Both the position numbers and the translations under genes were made by a program. This document shows, one piece after another, positions 60,745 through 64,000 of a DNA stretch of 64,000 bases. The notes beneath the pieces were generated by a model. That model saw only the letters and a list, made by a program, of their open reading frames with translations, was not told the origin of the DNA and ran no database searches. Each line of letters opens with the position of its first letter. Within the stretch, counting starts at the first letter, position 1. Source of the DNA: an uncultured Coriobacteriaceae bacterium (lineage in GTDB: Bacteria > Actinomycetota > Coriobacteriia > Coriobacteriales > Coriobacteriaceae); the NCBI GenBank assembly GCA_944321435.1, contig CALULH010000005.1:108923-172922 (forward strand), read 5' to 3'.

Positions 60745-61251
60745 ATGGATAAGCTCACGCCGCAGGTACCCACCGTTTTTGAGACTGTCGCCCGCGTCCG
60801 CTACAGCGAGCGCTGCTTTTACCTGCGCGACGCAGACGGGAGCATCATCGCGCGCGGCCAGGGCACTTACGCCTTCCTCAACCTGGAGACCGGCCGCCCC
60901 GAGCGCCCCGGCGCAGACCAGACCGACCCTTACGGCACGCACGAGCCGCTCAGGATGCCCTCCGAATCGCGTCACATAGCCCTGCCCGACCGCCTTGAGC
61001 CGCGCGACCCCATCACGGTGCGACGGCATCACATAGACACCAACGAGCACGTGAACAACAGCCAGTACGTGCAGATGGCGCTCGAGTTTGCCCCGCGCGA
61101 CGCCGAGCCGCACCTGCTGCGCGTGGACTACCGGCGCGCCGCGGTGCTGGGCGATATCATGTACCCCCAGGTTAGCGTGGGGCCGGACCGCACCGTCGTT
61201 GCGCTGTGCGACAAGAGCAGCGATCGCTTTGCCGTGGTGGAGATGAGCTAA
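60745..61251 (+). CDS. Acyl-ACP thioesterase-like protein, N-terminally short
   Basis: 168 residues from ATG 60745. It aligns with the second half of bacterial FatA-type acyl-ACP thioesterases: RDADGSIIARGQGTYAFLNLETGRP closes the first hotdog, and ITVRRHHIDTNEHVNNSQYVQMAL opens the second. About 80 residues of the first hotdog domain, expected before VARVRYSERCFYL, are missing. The upstream DNA does not encode them in any frame I read. It may be a decayed gene or a single-domain variant; no strong ribosome site was found. Confidence 0.65.
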   Translation: MDKLTPQVPTVFETVARVRYSERCFYLRDADGSIIARGQGTYAFLNLETGRPERPGADQTDPYGTHEPLRMPSESRHIALPDRLEPRDPITVRRHHIDTNEHVNNSQYVQMALEFAPRDAEPHLLRVDYRRAAVLGDIMYPQVSVGPDRTVVALCDKSSDRFAVVEMS

Positions 61252-61467
61252 GGAACGCCGACGGACTGTCCCACGAGCCGGCTGCCACGCCAAAGCATCT
61301 GTTGACGAGGAGACGGAATCCTCAAACCAGCCAAGACTTTACCTGCTTACCATCCCGCCGTCTTCAGGGCCTCATTATCTCCGTGCCTTCTGAAACCGGC
61401 ACATATTCCGTTCCATGTCATGCATTAAACGTGATAAAGTCTCTTTAGATGCATGATTGGAGTAGAC

Positions 61468-62811
61468 ATGCTGCTTGATTTCACCATTGAGAACTGGAAA
61501 GCGTTCTCTCGCGAAAACAGCTTGAACCTCGTGGCAACACGCGAACGGCAGCACGGGCAGACTCTGGCAAAAATCGACGGCTTTCGGACGCTCAAAACTG
61601 TTCCCGCCGCAGCGGTTTATGGCGGAAACGCGTCCGGCAAAACAAGCCTGTTTGAAGCGCTTACCTTCTTGCGAAATCTGGTAATTGCCGGACCCGAAAT
61701 TGGCGCGCCTCTTACCATCGAGCCATTTAGACTCAACCCAGACGCCGTGAATGCCACAACTTTGTTCGATATCACGTTCCTCACGAACGGCACCGTCTAC
61801 CGCCTCGAAGTCTCTCTATCTCCAAGGGCAATAGAACAAGAGGTTCTGTCGATTCTGCGCGACAACAAGCAACCAGCAATCGTCTACGAGCGCTCGCGGC
61901 AAAACATCACGGTCAGTCCGTCGTATTTTGAGAACGATGACCGCATGCGCTTCATCGCCGACGGCACGCCGCAAAATCGTTTATTCCTCACCAATGCCGT
62001 CATGCAAAACGTCGGCGAGCTCCTGCCGATATACACATGGTTTAAAGACAGCCTCACGATGGTGGGAGTCTCGTCGCGCATGGAATCGCTCGGCATGTTC
62101 TATACGCGTAAAGATTTTCTTCCCTACGTCTCAGAGCGGCTGCGTGAACTCGACACGGGCATTGAAGAGGTAATCGGCGAGCCGGTTGATCCAAACATGG
62201 TACCCGTGCCCCCGTTTGTTCTGCAGCAAGCTCAAAGCGCGGCGGCGCAATCTTCAGGAGCGGCTGTTGCCGTCACCTCGGAGATGCCAAACGATTACTC
62301 TGGCGAGATGTACTTCATTACGTTTGATAAAGGCACGGTAAATGCGCAGCGACTGCGCACCCGACATAAAAGCTCAGACGGTACCTTGGTCACCTTCCCA
62401 CTTCAGGCAGAATCCTCCGGATCGCGGCGCTTGCTTTCCCTCATGCCGATGCTGTTCGTCCTGTTCGGCAGCGACCCTACGACAGAGAAGGTTTTTATCG
62501 TAGACGAGCTCGACCGAAGCCTCCACTCCATGCTCACGGCAAAAATCATCGAATCGTTCCTCGCCACGTGCGACGCCAAGTCGCGAAGACAGCTACTCTT
62601 TACCACTCATGATCTGCTGCTCATGGATCAAGCGCTTATGCGTCGGGACGAGATGTTCATTACAGAGCGCAGCAGCACGGGAGAATCTGAAATCATTCGG
62701 CTGACCGACTACGAAGGATTGAGGTATGACCGAGACCTGCTCCGCAGCTACCTCGACGGCAGGTTTGGCGGCGTTCCCATGCTTTCGGAAACGCTGGGAG
62801 CTGACAGGTGA
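61468..62811 (+). CDS. AAA family ATPase (RloA/COG1106-like), without visible partner
   Basis: 447 residues from ATG 61468 (TTGGAG upstream); the in-frame ATG at 61453 lacks a ribosome site. MLLDFTIENWKAF and Walker A YGGNASGKTS (about 55-64) are typical of ABC/SMC-like AAA15 ATPases; GSRRLLSLMPMLFVL is the signature region, VFIVDELDRSLH is Walker B and TTHDLLLMD follows. Such proteins are usually paired with an RloB-type nuclease in phage-defence loci. The sequence after its stop holds no such gene. GC content is below that of the surrounding core genes, suggesting transfer. Confidence 0.85.
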   Translation: MLLDFTIENWKAFSRENSLNLVATRERQHGQTLAKIDGFRTLKTVPAAAVYGGNASGKTSLFEALTFLRNLVIAGPEIGAPLTIEPFRLNPDAVNATTLFDITFLTNGTVYRLEVSLSPRAIEQEVLSILRDNKQPAIVYERSRQNITVSPSYFENDDRMRFIADGTPQNRLFLTNAVMQNVGELLPIYTWFKDSLTMVGVSSRMESLGMFYTRKDFLPYVSERLRELDTGIEEVIGEPVDPNMVPVPPFVLQQAQSAAAQSSGAAVAVTSEMPNDYSGEMYFITFDKGTVNAQRLRTRHKSSDGTLVTFPLQAESSGSRRLLSLMPMLFVLFGSDPTTEKVFIVDELDRSLHSMLTAKIIESFLATCDAKSRRQLLFTTHDLLLMDQALMRRDEMFITERSSTGESEIIRLTDYEGLRYDRDLLRSYLDGRFGGVPMLSETLGADR

Positions 62812-63134
62812 TAACAGCCGTTTTACAGACAACAAATCGCTGCAACACTATAAAAAGAGAGGCCGCCTTTTCCGAGGCGGCCTCTCTCACAAAGCACCTA
62901 AACAGCAAGAGCCCGAGGCTATTCTAAGCGATGGGCACAACTCGATAGCGTCAATCGAACCCGAAAGCTATCCCATAATTTGGAAAGAAGCACATCACTA
63001 AACAGCCTCCAGAGCACGTGGCAATTTTCCTATTAATACGAACATACGTTTCTTTATGCAGCTATCCATAGTAAAATAGCGCCAAGCAAGCGGGCGGTGC
63101 CCTCCGAGTCCAACGGGGAGAGCGGAGGGATCCC
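62812..63134. other. Gap between the ATPase and the peptide gene
   Basis: AT-richer stretch with a hairpin (62856-62887) and no protein gene I can support. A TAAAAT -10-like hexamer at 63072-63077 may serve the downstream peptide gene; its -35 is poor. Confidence 0.35.
62856..62887 (-). terminator. Rho-independent terminator oriented on the minus strand
   Basis: A perfect 12-bp stem (62856-62867 with 62876-62887) followed on the minus strand by TTTTTATAG. It lies 45 bp after the plus-strand ATPase gene, for which its T tract is on the wrong side. Confidence 0.75.
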
Positions 63135-63218
63135 ATGCAGAAGCTCACCCAGCTGCTGCTTGCAGCGGCGATTCTCATTGCGTTGCTCTTGCTGGCTTAC
63201 GTGATGCTGCTCGGCTAA
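63135..63218 (+). CDS. 27-residue hydrophobic single-helix peptide
   Basis: MQKLTQLLLAAAIL begins a peptide of 27 residues of which about 20 form one continuous hydrophobic helix ending YVMLLG. A strong GGAGGGATCCC ribosome site precedes the ATG, which argues that this is a real gene. The shape is that of small membrane peptides such as type I toxins or small transporter-associated subunits; it does not match the Fst/Ldr or KdpF patterns I know. A hairpin lies 35 bp after the stop. Confidence 0.6.
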   Translation: MQKLTQLLLAAAILIALLLLAYVMLLG

Positions 63219-63253
63219 GCCGGGCAAACGGGTGATGTCCGACGCATAACGGA

Positions 63254-63282
63254 AACAGCCGCCTTTAGCGGAGACGGCTGTT
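63254..63282 (+). terminator. Hairpin after the small-peptide gene
   Basis: AACAGCCG pairs with CGGCTGTT around a 13-nt loop; a second small stem GTGGG/CCCAC follows. No T tract, so this may be a terminator or a structured 3' end. Confidence 0.5.
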
Positions 63283-63686
63283 CGGCGTGGGTATCACCCA
63301 CAAAAGCAACTAATCCGCAGGAGGGCGTTAAACCTTCTGCTCGTTACGAGTATACCCCAAACGGCGTCCCCGCTCGCCACAGGGTATGCTCGGCTTTGCC
63401 TTCAACCCTCCAAAGCTCAGATTAGCGGAGAGATCAGCGCGCGGGCAATCAGCCAATACAACAAGAGTCCGGCGCCATCTCGTATGGAAAGGCGTCGTCC
63501 TAAGGGTGTCGTCCCAAGGCGCGCAAGCTAATGCACAGGCCGATGCGGAAGAGAAAAACAACACCTACGGCGCGCGCAAGCGCAGGCGAACCCCAGCGGC
63601 AACGCGCGCCCTTAGTTGGGATGCGAAAACCCAGTTGCCGCGACGGATGGAGGCGACGGCTCGGGCATAAGAACCGTGTCGAGACG
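63283..63686. other. Gene-free stretch before the galU terminator
   Basis: About 400 bp. I looked for RNase P RNA, tmRNA, SRP RNA and tRNA signatures and saw none. The open frames in it have no ribosome site and look random. A partial direct repeat GG(C/T)GTCGTCC occurs near 63495-63520. Confidence 0.4.
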
Positions 63687-63710
63687 AAAAAAGCTGCCCG
63701 GAAGGGCGGC
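63687..63710 (-). terminator. Rho-independent terminator of galU
   Basis: A 7-bp stem with one mismatch (63693-63699 with 63704-63710), 4-nt loop and T6 tract on the minus strand, about 40 bp after the galU stop. Confidence 0.8.
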
Positions 63711-63751
63711 TCCCATGCAAGCGCAGGACCCTTGCCAGATCCGGCTCTCCC

Positions 63752-64000
63752 CTATGCGCTCTTCAGCCCGCCGCGGGCGTCAACGGCCTCCCAGAAGCCG
63801 CCGGCGAAGCGGGGGTCGGCGGCGGCCATGAGGGCGTTGGCGGCGATCCAGCCGGCCGGGGTGCCGGTGTCCACGCCCTCCAGCGGGTCGATCACCACGG
63901 CGTAGAGGGCCTCGCGCTCGAGCGCCCGCTCCATGGCGTCGGTGAGCTGGACCTCGCCGCCCTTGCCGGGCTCCTGGTCGGCGAGCAGGTCCATCACGAG
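63752..64000 (-). CDS. galU: UTP-glucose-1-phosphate uridylyltransferase, C-terminal part (5' end beyond window)
   Basis: The frame is open to the right edge and gives the last 82 residues. QEPGKGGEVQLTDAMERAL is the conserved late motif of GalU-type pyrophosphorylases, and VVIDPLEGVDTGTPAGWIAANALMAA matches their C-terminal strand and helix (D-x-G-x-P-x-G). The enzyme makes UDP-glucose from UTP and glucose-1-phosphate. It ends with its own terminator. Confidence 0.9.
   Translation of the reverse strand, partial: LVMDLLADQEPGKGGEVQLTDAMERALEREALYAVVIDPLEGVDTGTPAGWIAANALMAAADPRFAGGFWEAVDARGGLKSA

Noticed and set aside
63283..63686. Structured RNA gene such as rnpB, ssrA or ffs
   Set aside because: None of the conserved core motifs of these RNAs was found on either strand.

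Overview
The window looks like a chromosomal segment of a high-GC, gut-type actinobacterium, most likely class Coriobacteriia (Collinsella/Olsenella-like). This rests on very GC-rich genes with strong GGAGG ribosome sites, a lactose/cellobiose-type PTS, C69 and M20 dipeptidases, a GrdB-like protein and a selenium-dependent purine-oxidation locus. The genus is inference; there is no rRNA or other marker gene here.

Layout. 1-5220 is a lower-GC accessory island: an MqsR-type toxin with a composite MqsA zinc-finger/HTH/Panacea antitoxin, an unrecognised two-gene membrane module, a PD-(D/E)XK-like DUF6998 protein and a decayed gene. 5266-22954 is one long minus-strand block. Read 5'->3' it encodes YedF, an EF2568-type aminotransferase V, an MFS transporter, a DUF3343 Se/S-carrier-like protein, SelD, an NCS2 permease, a second NCS2 permease, SsnA, a shortened YgfK, a ferredoxin and a selenium-dependent xanthine dehydrogenase, and ends with a GH3 glycosidase. 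This is the selenium-dependent molybdenum hydroxylase trait, with purine uptake, deamination-type chemistry, hydroxylation and selenium-cofactor maturation side by side. 23168-27119 is an ECF sigma factor/membrane protein/ABC transporter operon, followed by a TIM-barrel protein, a C69 dipeptidase, an intergenic repeat cluster and CutC. 31527-35617 is a PRD regulator plus a complete lactose-type PTS (IIA, IIB, IIC). 35856-42666 carries amidohydrolase/peptidase genes, an RDD protein, a GrdB-like protein, a YitT protein, a MerR regulator and a phosphatase.

42675-48156 looks like a metal-linked region: a two-subunit ABC transporter divergent from an AraC regulator, and a FeoB-associated/HMA fusion protein. 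A 13-bp motif is shared between their promoters. 48536-54216 holds an acylphosphatase, a PAP2 phosphatase, a DUF2974 hydrolase, a DEDDh exonuclease and a cupin/carboxymuconolactone-decarboxylase operon behind a 19-bp-spaced MerR-type promoter. 55011-58809 is a heterodimeric ABC exporter with one degenerate ATP site. The right end has an ArsC/Spx-like protein lacking its usual cysteine, UDP-galactopyranose mutase, an N-terminally shortened acyl-ACP thioesterase, an orphan RloA-like ATPase, a 27-residue hydrophobic peptide gene and the end of galU.

Non-coding structure is plentiful: two inverted-repeat elements (about 240 and 119 bp), two families of short tandem repeats beside cutC, several AT-rich dyads upstream of the selenium/purine operons and about ten convincing terminators. 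No tRNA, rRNA, CRISPR array or insertion sequence was seen.
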